A stretch of 64,000 bases of DNA, from contig CP038128.1 in the NCBI GenBank assembly GCA_004519485.1, positions 451,001 to 515,000 on the forward strand, read 5' to 3'. Shown here in pieces: positions 32,604 to 43,033 of this stretch. The DNA comes from Nannochloropsis oceanica. Taxonomy: Eukaryota > Sar > Eustigmatophyceae > Eustigmatales > Monodopsidaceae. Within the stretch, counting starts at the first letter, position 1; every line of letters begins with the position of its first letter. Both the position numbers and the translations under genes were made by a program. The notes under the pieces are model-generated. The model saw only the letters and a list, made by a program, of their open reading frames with translations. It was not told where the DNA came from and searched no databases.

Positions 32604-33692
32604 ATGACGACGTCCTCTCGCTGCCAAGCACCAGCAAGGCGGATATCGCCCAGCCTCCTCCCTCTCCTCTTCCTTTTTGTCGTCGTGGTGTTCTACCTAC
32701 CGTGTCCTGTCGCCGCTTTTGGCTCCCTCCGCCACCTACATAGCACTACCAGCATCATAAGCTTAAAACTTACTACACTGCATGCCCTGTCATCAGCCGC
32801 ATCCGACGACAATGCCGACAGTGCTTCCTCACCCTCCTCCTTTCCAAGTTGCAGTAGCATTAGCACCACAGGCATCACCCCCCTTGTTACTCCCACCATC
32901 CCCACGACTGCAAGAAGAAGATCACTCGCTCCCGCTCAGTCCACCTCTCGCAGTGGTGCCTTGCGGCAAGGCCTGCTGGCCGTGGCAGCCGCAATGGGCA
33001 TCTCCTTCTCCTCTCCCTCCCCTTTCCAGCCACCCTCTGCCTTTGCTGCCACCAACAGCGTGCAAGACTCGGACTTACCGCCTGTTGCTTTCAAAACCAA
33101 AAGTGGACTCCGGTACTATGATGTGCGAAAAGGTGAAGGTGCCAGTCCGAAATGGGGTCAAGTCGCCATCATTCAATATGAGGGCTATATACGTGCCTCG
33201 CCCTTCTCAAAACTCGTCTTGTTCGACGACACTTACGCTCGCAAGACCCCTTATTTGGTGAAACATGGGAATGGTCGTGTCATCCGTGGGTTGGACGAAG
33301 GGTTGCATACCATGAGACTGGGAGGACTGCGACGCATTGTCGTACCGCTTGAACTAGGATACACCAAAACAGGCCTCGGTCCCCTCCCTCCCAATGCCTT
33401 TCGCCGCAAAATTTTGGTGCGTGAGCTCGAAAAGGCCGAGACCAACGATCCGATGGGCGAAATAGTGTATGATGTGGAACTCGTATCATTGTACGATGAT
33501 GAGGCGGATTTGGGGTATTATGACGACTTGACTTTTGACTCGCAATATCTCCAAGATGGGATGGCGAAAAGCTTGCAGGAATTGAGGGATAAGGGGGTAA
33601 AGGTACCATCAACCAAGACCTTTATGACCAAACCGGAGATTTTGGGAAGTAGAAGGCAGGAGATAGAATTAAATTTGCCGGAGGAGGATTGA
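32604..33692 (+). CDS. thylakoid-lumen FKBP-type peptidyl-prolyl isomerase
   Basis: A single exon of 362 residues, starting at the ATG at 32604. The leader is tripartite. A signal peptide (residues 16-39) ends in VAAFGS, the ASAFAP-like plastid motif. A Ser/Thr-rich transit region follows, then a second hydrophobic stretch preceded by basic residues (LRQGLLAVAAAMG) ending in SAFAATNS, as in lumenal proteins. The FKBP domain runs from about residue 165: KSGLRYYDVRKGEGASPKWGQ, VIRGLDEGLHTMRLGGLRRIVVP, and LELGYTKTG. It catalyses proline cis-trans isomerisation, though some lumenal members act mainly as assembly chaperones. The insert PFSKLVLFDDTY replaces the usual compact strand. It shares a 250-bp divergent promoter with Rpn13. 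Confidence 0.88.
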   Translation: MTTSSRCQAPARRISPSLLPLLFLFVVVVFYLPCPVAAFGSLRHLHSTTSIISLKLTTLHALSSAASDDNADSASSPSSFPSCSSISTTGITPLVTPTIPTTARRRSLAPAQSTSRSGALRQGLLAVAAAMGISFSSPSPFQPPSAFAATNSVQDSDLPPVAFKTKSGLRYYDVRKGEGASPKWGQVAIIQYEGYIRASPFSKLVLFDDTYARKTPYLVKHGNGRVIRGLDEGLHTMRLGGLRRIVVPLELGYTKTGLGPLPPNAFRRKILVRELEKAETNDPMGEIVYDVELVSLYDDEADLGYYDDLTFDSQYLQDGMAKSLQELRDKGVKVPSTKTFMTKPEILGSRRQEIELNLPEED

Positions 33693-34585
33693 TAGGAGGG
33701 GGTGACAAGGCACGTAAAGATAATTTGACTCACGGAAGGTCGGCAAGAAAGACAAAAAGCTGCGTTGGTGTAGATATGTGGTAAATATGCGTTGGATTTT
33801 AATGTGCAGGTTTGCTTATCTTTTAAATTTTGCCTTGATCCATTTGTTCTTACATTCGCTTCACGTTCCGATCCTCAGCGTCTTCACAACATCATGTGGC
33901 CGTGCTTTGAGCGCCATGAAAGTATCAGGGTCAGTAAAAATGTGCGTTTCGTTTCAGTTCGATCCATCAGACCAAAGGCATTGTCTGCTCTGCAGTGCGG
34001 CAATAAGCCCAAGAGGAGAAAATGGGCACTCAGCAACACACACACACACAACAATAACACAATAATCTGAGCAGCGAGAAACAATCGCTGAAAAAGAGGG
34101 CTCTGTATAAACAGAGGCACCCACCCCACCACGTCCTCATTTTATTACCACAAGGTGAGCGACCGTCGAGTAAATGGCTTTGGAGTGGCGGAGAGGTCAC
34201 CAAGCATGATCGCGTTTGACACTGTGCTATGTTGCAGGTGCAAGCCCGAACACAAAAAAAAATCCTGTCCACGGGTGAATTCAAATTTCTCTGCCCTGTC
34301 TTCGTCTTGTCTTTTTTTTGCATTCTTGTTCCCCACAGACCACAGATGACTGTCAGGCCTCTTTGTGGCGCTTCCACGCCTCTCCATGCTGTCAAAGGAG
34401 TGTCGGGATGGGCATACCCCACGTCTAGGGATGGCGCATGAGCCTTGGCTTGACGCCGCCAGGCTCCGTCATCACTGTGGTCTTATGAGTTGGCTTGTTC
34501 TTTCAGTACCGCGCGCTCATCATCCGCCCCGCACTACATTTCATGCACACCCACAGGAACCACGACGGTACACAATAACTCAAGG
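33693..34585. other. intergenic region upstream of heat-shock factor
   Basis: About 0.9 kb between tandem genes. No coding feature is supported. A run of CA repeats lies near 34037-34050. I did not find a convincing array of inverted nGAAn heat-shock elements by eye. Confidence 0.45.
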
Positions 34586-34637
34586 ATGAGGAGCCTTCGA
34601 GGCTCGGCAGTAGCCGCTGTCAAGCAACAAGAACAAG

Positions 34638-34668
<31 letters not shown>

Positions 34669-35432
34669 GCAGCAGCCCTCCCCGCCTCCGCCGGCACCTG
34701 CGTCCTCTGCGGATGAAGGGGCGTATTACGATGATGATGACGGAACCAGCAGCGTTGGTGGGGGGAGCATCAGCATGGTGACCAGTGGCGGCAGTTCTAG
34801 TAGCGTAGGGGGCAGCGGGGGTGCCGGCGGGCGGGAGCAACCCTTGTTCTTGCGCAAGACGTATCAGATGCTCGAGTCGTGCCCCAAGGCCATTGCTGCC
34901 TGGTCGGTCAAGGGCGACTCCTTCTTGATCAAGGACCCGGATCGCTTTGCCCAGACAGTGATCCCCCAATACTTTAGTCACAGTAACTTTTCGTCCTTTG
35001 TCCGGCAGTTAAACTTTTACGGATTCCGGAAGGTCAAGCAGGACGTGCGGGTGTTGCAGGTATGTTTTTTTCAGAAGGCAGGGAAAGACGGGGGGGTGAT
35101 ATGAAGCATAAGACGCTTCGAAAGCATGTACATAGATCTTATAGCATATCGAGATAGTCAGACACCCTGGGGCATACACACCTGACATCTCCAATAACCT
35201 TCTGTATACGTGTGGTGTGTATTTGTGTCGGTCGTTATGGTTGGGGGCAAGATAGGAAGAAAATTGGCGCCAAACTCTCTTTTCATGCTCACCGATGTCC
35301 GTCCTATTTTGTTTCCACACTAACTTCCATGCACAGAACGGAAGCATCGCCCTTTCCAGTAGCACTGGCGCCAACTCTAGCGCCACCACCATCACCACCA
35401 CAACCAGCAGCAGCATCACCACCAGCAACAAG

Positions 35433-35498
<66 letters not shown>

Positions 35499-37121
35499 AA
35501 ATGGTGGGAATTTCGTCACGATAAATTTATTCGCGGGAGGCCTCAACTCCTCTCGCAGATCCGCCGAGCTACTCATGGGGCAAGCAACGAGCAAGAGGTC
35601 TCACATCTTAAGTCGGAAGTAGGGCAGCTCAAAGGTAAGATCCAGGAAATGTGTTCGGACATAGATCGTCTCACCTCGTTGGTCAATGGGCTTATGCTCG
35701 AAAAAATGGAACAAGATGGGATGGATCCCAAGAAGAGGAAAGTCTCTGTCGATCGGGCGGCGGCATCGGCGGCGAGGGTGATGGCGGCGCTGGAAGGGCC
35801 CTTGACATCGTCGAAGCGTGGTAGTGCGGGGTCGCGGGGGCGGGGGAGGCGACTTTCAGGGGCGAGGTCGCTGCCGAGGGAGCGAAGGCGATGCTACCGG
35901 GATGAGGAGGATGACGACGACAGCGATGAAAGGGAAGATGAGAGAGATAGTGCAGAAGAAGAGGAGGATGGGGCCGAAGAGCAGAGCCAAGGTGCGGAGG
36001 GAGAGGGGAGTCTGGAGGGGGTGCGTGCCTTGATGAAGCCTGAGTTTGGTTGTGCGGACCGAGGGGTGGGGCTGGAGGAGTTGGACGCGAGCAGCTGCAC
36101 CACTGACCCTGTTTTGGCTTTTCATGAACACGGTCACCTCTTTTTGACGGGCCCGGGGGGGCGGGACGATGATGGGAAGATGATCCCGGCGTTTGATCCT
36201 TTTTTGGGCGGCGAGGAGGATCAGGAACAGGAACAGGAGCAGGGAGGGGTGACTGGCGTAGCGCCAGTCGTGGGGACGGAGGTGGGTGGTGGAGGGAAGG
36301 ACATATGCCCCGAGGAAGACTTTGCGCTGAGCATCCTTGAACTGGGAGCGGAAGAGCAGCAGCAGTTGCGCCGACGACAGAAGTCACAGGGGCTGCCGGG
36401 CTCCGCGGTGTTGGTCGGGCAGAGCAGAGGCAGTGGGAGCAGCAGCAAGGAAGCGAATAATTTGTTGGGTGTTGCATTCCCGATGGAAACCTCCCCCCCC
36501 GGCTCCCCGCGCTCGATAGCCACCAGCAGGAGCAACAGCAGTCTAAGCAGCCTAGACGCCGTGTCGCAATCAGTCATTCCACGGCCACCGCAGCTGCAGC
36601 ACCTGCAGCAACAGCAGCAGCAGCAACAACAACAACAACCACCACCACCACGGCAACAACAACAGCACCCACGTGGGCAAGACCTGGGAGCGCTACAGCA
36701 ATGCCTGACAGGGCTCTCGCCCGAGCACAAGCAACGGTTGGTCGAAACGCTGGTTATGGCCCTGGGCACCAACAACCCACCTTCCATCACTCAGACCGCC
36801 ACCGGCACGTCTTCCCCCGTTACCTCCTCTTCCTCCTCCTCTTCTTCTGCTTCTTCTTCTTCTCCAACATCTTCTTCCTCATCTTCTGCCTCTTCTAGTG
36901 CTTCTTCCTATTCTTCTTCTGTGGCCATGTCGGCGGCCGCCTCCTCGGGCACGGTGGCAGCGACGGCGACGGGAGTCCCTCCGATGGCGAGTGCTGCGTT
37001 TGGAGCGTTTTTGACTCAGTATGCAAAGGAGTTAGTGGAGAAGGAGAAGCCACCCCAGTCTTCTCTAGTGGGGCATCATCACCACCATCATACGCGCAAG
37101 GCGATTCGATCGCAGGGATAG
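34586..37121 (+). CDS. heat-shock transcription factor (HSF)
   Basis: Two exons, 34586-35059 and 35337-37121, are inferred, giving 752 residues. After a Gln tract and a Gly/Ser linker, the HSF DNA-binding domain starts at about residue 92 (PLFLRKTYQML) and contains the recognition helix FSHSNFSSFVRQLNFYGFRKV. The intron interrupts the domain. Exon 2 then encodes Ser/Thr-rich sequence and about 23 Asn before the domain resumes at KWWEFRHDKFIRGRPQLL. A coiled-coil oligomerisation segment follows (EVSHLKSEVGQLKGKIQEM). The rest is acidic and low-complexity with further Gln and Ser runs. HSFs bind nGAAn repeats as trimers. The acceptor at 35336 is the simplest choice; other AGs before the Asn tract could shorten but not easily remove the insert. 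Confidence 0.88.
34641..34675 (+). repeat. CAA/CAG repeat coding poly-Gln
   Basis: An in-frame run of about 12 Gln codons near the N-terminus of the heat-shock factor. Confidence 0.85.
35432..35497 (+). repeat. AAC repeat coding poly-Asn
   Basis: About 22 AAC units, in frame, inside the heat-shock factor DNA-binding domain, immediately before KWWEFRH. Confidence 0.9.
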
Positions 37122-38417
37122 ATAGAGGAGGGTCAAAAGGAAAGATGGAGGGAAGGAGGGGACTTAAGTGCCGATGTCGGTGCTTGGGTCATTCCTCTGC
37201 TTTTCTTCTCATTAATTGAGGCTTAAGGTTCTCACTCATGGTGTGTGAGAAGGAAATTAAAAAGGGGAAAATATCTTCTGTGAAAACAGAGCAATAATAG
37301 CGTCAGTCTGGCGGCATTTATGGATCACCATTCATACGAACAAAAGCAGCAGAAGGAATAGAAATCGCACGATGGCAGGAGAGTAAGATGGTGAAGGAAA
37401 TAGACAAAACATGGTCATCAGGAAGCAGGAGTAACCATAGGTTGCCTATAGACAAGACAGACAAACAACAGCAGTAGCAGCAGCAGCAGCAGCGCAGCGG
37501 CCGGCCATACCCTAGTAGCAGCAAAACAGGAAATGACCAATAGGGAAAAGAGACGAAGAACAAGGACAAGTACAATAATAAGAAAAAGAAGACGGTGTGA
37601 ATGGAGTCAGAGAGGAGGGAAATTTGCCCATTTGAATTTATGTTATAGGGTGTGTTTTTACTCCTCAAAGCACCTCTTTTCATCGCCTGCCCGCGAGATC
37701 CGGTTCCTCAGGATCGCGTCGATGAATGTGGAGGTGAAGGGTGTGTTTGTCATTTTATTCATGTACGTCTGCGAATGGTGTGGCATGGTGAGAATGCGCT
37801 AGAAGAGGGGTAAAGGAGGAAGGGAAAAGACGGCCGTGAAAAATAAAAAATTAAAGAAAAGATTGAGAAAGTGGGTGCATGTCTGTGATACTGCGAGGGC
37901 GTGAGAATGCCCAGAGGGAAAGGAAAAGGGGAAAGGGGAAGGAAGGGTGTGATGTGTGTGGTGTACCAAAACTATGGCTCATAATGCTGCCGAGAATATT
38001 GCATTCTCGACAACGCACAAGGCAAAGTGGGCCACGTTCACGCACCCCGCGCTTTCCGCCCTCGAAATGGAATCACCAAAAAGCAACAGAAACTTCTCAA
38101 TTACAACAGAGGAAGAATGAAAGAAGAAAATATGACGTCCCACTGACTGGGAGTGGCTATGACTCAAACGACACTCGAAACCAGACAAGTAAGACGAAGA
38201 ACGAAAGATCGGAAAGAGCACAATCATTGGAGAGAGATAGAGAGAGTAAAAATCCAAAAAGCGCACTCGCTCCTAATTCAAGCAAAGACAGGCAATGCTT
38301 ATCATTGTTATTCCATATGCATACGTTTCCAATTTGTTTATTGTTCTCCTCCCATTTCATGCACGCCATCCCCGGCCATCCGTTCAACATCAAATGCATA
38401 TACACACACATGGGTCT
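37122..38417. other. convergent intergenic region
   Basis: About 1.3 kb between the HSF and BTB-BACK 3' ends. A short run of CAG units lies near 37470-37495. No gene is supported. Confidence 0.5.
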
Positions 38418-38477
38418 TTATTTTCTTGGCATATTTCCCTCCCAATCCACAATGGTGTTGTTGTTGCTGCTGCTGCA

Positions 38478-38526
<49 letters not shown>

Positions 38527-40862
38527 TTGCGGCTGCTGCTGTTGTTGCTGCTGCTGCTGTTGTTGCTGTTGCTGTTGTTGTTGCTGTTGCTGCAACCACC
38601 GCTATCTTTGTTGCTGATGCAGCTGCTGTCCTCTTCCTCGTTCTCTATCCGTCGATCGTACTTTGCCGTGATGGTAGTAGAAATGAGCGAATAAGAGGTC
38701 GTCGTACTCCCTCCCTCAATTCCTCCCCGTCCCCCACACACTACCACCTGCGGCTCAATCTCTTCCACACGCCCGACCAACTGATGATTCGTGATTGTTG
38801 TCATCGACGGTATGCTGGTGCTGCTATTGCTGCAGCTACTGCTGCTGCCGCTTCTCCTCCCCCTCTCCTTCCTCCCCCCCACCATCCCTCCTCCCTCCCC
38901 AGGCAATAAAAGCTCCTCCCCCCACTTCTCTTCCTCCAGTTCCGGACATTGGTAAGTATTACTCTTGCTAATGCTGCTGCTACTTCTGTTGTTCTCCGCC
39001 GCCAGTAACAAACATTTTTTTCCCCCGCCGCCACTTGCCAGCTTCCGACGAGGCCTCGCACGGACCCCCATCTCCAATGCGTACTTCTGCAGCAACTCCT
39101 GCTGAGGTAACTGCAGCTGCAGAGGCCGCCATTTCGACTCCCCTTCCTCCTGCGCCTGCTGCTGCTGCTGGTACAGCTGACAATGCTGCTGAGGAAAAGG
39201 CACCACCGCTTGGTATCTGTACGCTTCCAGGACAAATCTTTGACAGGCCTCTGCCTGCATAATCGGATGCCCCTCCACCTCCTCCACCAACAAACGGGCT
39301 GGCATATGAGGAAACCTCACTTGCCCCAACACTGCCTCAACCAATCGTGCCTCCTCCTCCTTTTCAATCTCGTCTTGCTCCACTGGTCGAGAGCGACGCC
39401 ATTCCTCCAACCAGTACACAGCAACGTTAAAGACCATCATTTCCCCATGCGTTAATCCATCGTGGGACAGAAGTTCCAATAACAAGGCTTGTGGCAAGCG
39501 GGCAAAATGGGGTTTGGCCGCAGCCCAGCAGTGGGGAAGGTTGGCTACTACGTAGAGCAATGTGTCGCGGCTGAGAGGGTGACAGTCGTATTTCTGTTGG
39601 AGAAGACAATGGGATGGAGATTATGTTGAGGGGCGAGAGGAAAAAAAGATAAGAATGAGTCGCTTCAGGGACGATTCAACCAGTTCATGATAGAAAGGGG
39701 ACCAACACATGTATCAGGCTGTCATTATCTACACACACTTTCGAGTAATCATAATCTTAAACTCAACGATGACAAAGAAAGAGCATACTTACATCCGCCA
39801 GAATGAGGATGGCACACGCCGTATCAACCGCGACAGCAGAAGCTAAAAAGTTGCAGCACTGCTCAATGAGCATTCCAACAGAGAAACGTACAGATAACTC
39901 CAGCACGCACTCGATGTTATCCTGAGTGAGCTCCACGGGACTGTTTGAGTGTGTGTGTATGTACGTGGGGAGGACAAACAAAAATTGAGATACCTCATTC
40001 TCCTCCCCCTTCTGGACAAGTCTCAAGTCCAGCAGCCCAAACCACACCCCTCTACATTCCCTTTCCCAACCTAATTCAATTTGATACTTCCAACCCACGA
40101 CACTCACCCGCCATAAATGAAATTCAGCATCAATTGGAATGCCCCCGCATCCGTGTCCCGCAGCGTAATCCGGCTCTCGTTACTCTCCCGCATACCACTG
40201 TTAAACATTGCACACAATGGCATGCTAAACGCGGCTACCCAACATCGATGCGCGGGAAACGCTCGACCTTCCACCACAAACGTCACATCGCAGTACGCAT
40301 GTCGCAAAAACTGCTGTCGCACCATCCAAGAACACCGTGCTCGGCCCCGATCCCCCAACATCACCTTTCGCCTGAATGGCTTCCCTTCCCCATCGCCCGC
40401 CGTCAGCGTGGTGTTTCCAGCCCCGTCCTCGTCCCCAGTGCCACCCCAAAAGAAGACACCCGAAAAAGGCTTACCCCCACCTCGACCCGCCCACAGGGCC
40501 CCATACCCTCCTCCGCTCCGTCGCTTGAGTCGAGCCAACCGCTCTTGCCAAGATTCCAATGACCGCTGCAGCGAGGCAAGCAATGTGATGAGGATACCAG
40601 AGAGACGACGCTGTTGTCGGCGAGATTCCAAAGCCATGACAATGAGGACAAACGTGACAATTGCCCGCAGTGGTCTGAGGCGCATGCGAAGGGTGTTGGA
40701 GCGGAAGAGACCTTGCTGCCACAGCTGCTGGGAAGCGGACCCAAGAGTGCTGGCAAAGGGTACACTGCTGGCCGAGGCCAAGGTCTTGAGCATCGTTTGC
40801 TGCGGCCTTTGGTAGATGTGTGTGGGCAAGGGTAATGTGAAGGTGAGAGTGCCGCCATGCAT
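38418..40862 (-). CDS. BTB/POZ-BACK domain protein
   Basis: Three exons are inferred: 40108-40862, 39793-39940 and 38418-39593, giving about 692 residues; both junctions keep phase. The BTB fold appears late in exon 1 (YCDVTFVVEGRAFPAHRCWVAA, MFNSGMRES, LRDTDAGAFQLMLNFIYGG) and is completed by exon 2 (VELTQDNIECVLELSVRF). Exon 3 opens with a BACK-like region (DCHPLSRDTLLYVVANLP, EMMVFNVAVYWLEEW). BTB-BACK proteins usually adapt substrates to cullin-3 ubiquitin ligases. The C-terminus is low-complexity Ser/Asn. The frame is open to 41207, but that extension crosses telomere-like repeats, so I chose the ATG at 40862. A hydrophobic stretch (AIVTFVLIVMAL) lies near residue 65. The start is uncertain. 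Confidence 0.8.
38457..38593 (+). repeat. CTG/TTG trinucleotide array
   Basis: About 45 consecutive CTG/TTG units on the plus strand, with few interruptions. On the coding (minus) strand they encode the Ser/Asn tail of the BTB-BACK protein. Confidence 0.9.
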
Positions 40863-41403
40863 GGCCCGACTTGAATCAAATAGAGCGAAAGAGTTTCTGT
40901 TTGTGCGTTTGGCACATTTTTTGTTGCCATCCCGCCGCTGTTTCTGCATGAGTTTGAATATTTGACAGCGCCATGCTTGCATTTGTGTTGTTTTGCCGTC
41001 GAGAAATAAGTGTGGTGCTTTGAAACTAAGGAGGGCAACGGAGGCCTCGGTCGGCGAAAGGAATCGTGACCCGAACCCTCGAACTAGTGACCCCCTCTTC
41101 CTGCCTAACCCTAACCCTAACCCTAACCCTAACCTAACCCTATATAATAGGCGCCCTGTTTCTCTCCTAGGCGGCTTTTTTGCCATGGTTCCTCGAGCCA
41201 GCCGCACGATTATTGGCCTCCCAGTACCTCCACGTGAAAATTAATTGTAGACTTAATTTGAAAGATGAAAGTAAGCATGTCAGTCGAGATTTTTTTCCTA
41301 GCTGACCGTGAGGCTGGGTGACCATGCTCATTTAATTAATGTGCGTATTTGATTCATTTTTTTGATTATTTTCCGGTCCTTTTCATTCCAAAAACAAGCA
41401 AAG
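40863..41403. promoter_or_regulatory. intergenic region upstream of BTB-BACK gene
   Basis: Contains the telomere-like array at 41105-41141 followed by TATATAAT. This is likely the BTB-BACK promoter and the SmpB 3' flank. Confidence 0.45.
41105..41141 (+). repeat. interstitial telomere-like repeat (CCCTAA)n
   Basis: Five to six CCCTAA-type units, one with a deleted C. In the BTB-BACK orientation they read TTAGGG upstream of the gene. Plant telo-boxes in promoters use the same unit. Confidence 0.85.
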
Positions 41404-42377
41404 TTAGAAACTTTTCATAATCTTCTCGAAGCCCCGCTTGATCTCCCGTTCCTTTGCCGCCTCACGCTTGTCGTATTTCTTGATGCCCCGTCCTATGGCC
41501 ACTTCCACCTTTATCCTGGAATAACATAACAAGGAAGGAGGAAGGCGAAGAAAGAGACAAGAGAGATGAGACAAACAAAAAGCGCACATCTTAGCAATCG
41601 AAACTGCCCGCCATCTTACCCTCTTTTCTTTTTTTTGGGTACGTACCTGTGCGTTGCTGTCAAATAAATCTTCAATGGTACAATGGTCTGCCCATCCCTG
41701 GCCGACGCATACATCAGCTCCAAGACCTCTTTTTTATGAACCAACAGCCGCCGTGGCCTCTTCTCAACATGCTGGAAATATTTTCCCGTCGTCTTGTGTG
41801 GTCCAATGAACAGATTATGAATCCATAGCTCCCCATCACGCACGCGACAATAAGCGTCTCTTAATTGACACTGTCCAGAGGCAACAGGCCCCACTTCTGT
41901 TCCAACGAGAGAGATGCCAGCTTCGAACTTCTTGCCTATTTCGTAGGAGGATTTGGCGTATTTGTTCGTGGCGCAGATACGTTTGATGGTATGTTGTGGA
42001 TCGGGGAGGCCTTTCATGGTAATAATGCAGGAGGAGGAGGAGGAGGGGCGGCAGGGTAAGGGTGGAAAGATAGGACCGAAAAGGGTGGGAGGCGAGGTAC
42101 CAAATGCAGTCGAGGAACCGAAAGCAGTCGATACCCGGGATGATGGTGAACATCGTTGTAGTCCTTTAGTGGAAAGAGTGTTGTACTGGATAGCGTGACA
42201 GCAGGCACTGCTGAGGAGGACAAATCCGAGCATGAAGAGGGGGAAGGGGAGGTTTGATGATGACCACGAGGATGACCACGAGGAGGAGGAAGAGGAGGAG
42301 GACGCAGACGGCGTGGCAGCGCTCCGTGGTCTCGTCCTGACCCAGGCATGGGGACTGCTATTTGACAATGGCCACAT
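41404..42377 (-). CDS. smpB: SsrA-binding protein SmpB, probably plastid-targeted
   Basis: Two exons, 41647-42377 and 41404-41515, with a 131-nt intron, joined as THR then IKVEVAIGRG; up to 280 residues. The SmpB domain is complete: TNKYAKSSYEIGKKFEAGISLVGTEV, the loop with NLFIGPH, KRPRRLLVHKKEVLEL, IVPLKIYL, VEVAIGRGIKKYDKRE and a basic helical tail. SmpB brings tmRNA to stalled ribosomes for rescue. In algae tmRNA is plastid-encoded, so a nuclear SmpB must be imported. The N-terminus has a hydrophobic signal-like stretch (FMLGFVLLSSACCHA) preceded by a Ser/Trp-rich extension. An alternative start at the ATG at 42233 would place this signal at the extreme N-terminus and may be the real one. 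The intron excludes bacterial contamination. Confidence 0.92.
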
Positions 42378-43033
42378 GCCGAAGATGTCGCGGGCGGTAC
42401 GCTACGTCGGTGTGGTGGTGGTAAGAAGCTCCGGTGAGGTGTATCACATATACTACATCTCCTTTCTGCCAAACCTCACGAAAACCAATACAAGAGGCTC
42501 AAGCGCGGGTCCATGGATCTGCCGAATGCTGTGTGCTTGTCCTCTAAATGACTTTTGCGACCCTTAGGCGTGGGTTTATATTTGGCTTTCAGTTATCCCC
42601 CTGCCCTCTATTTCCGGGTCGGGGTTCGCCGAATCGATTATAGCAAAAAAGGTGAAGAGCTCAAATCCACCGCATATCACAATTGCTCCTCGACTCTGTT
42701 TATTCTTTTTGGAGCTGATTACGCCTTTCGCTTTGCCTTCCTTCGCTTGAATAATTCCGTGGTTGCGTCCCGTCCCCAAGGCGTGTCACACGGTCTGTCT
42801 TTCCTCTATTCGTGTACTTTCCACTCTGTTGCGTTCTACACCTTCCCCTCGCCTTATCTCCTTATGTTAGATTCCATATATTTTTTGTCTTTCTTTTCTT
42901 TTGCGTGTCGCTGGGGTCCACGAAAATGACGATCGTTCTTCCTGGTTTGCTATGCTTCCATTTGCCACGAGCCTGTCTCCCTCTTTTTTCCTTGTAAATT
43001 AATTGCACGATACCCGTCCCAATTGAAAAATAT
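42378..43033. other. intergenic region
   Basis: Between the SmpB start and the 3' end of the acidic repeat gene. T-rich; no gene is supported. Confidence 0.45.

Noticed and set aside
40863-41207. Extension of the BTB-BACK protein through a Gly-Leu run
   Set aside because: The run is encoded by the telomere-like array and the extension has no conserved sequence.
41404-42377. SmpB as bacterial contamination or recent bacterial transfer
   Set aside because: The gene has a spliceosomal intron, a leader sequence and the same composition as its neighbours.
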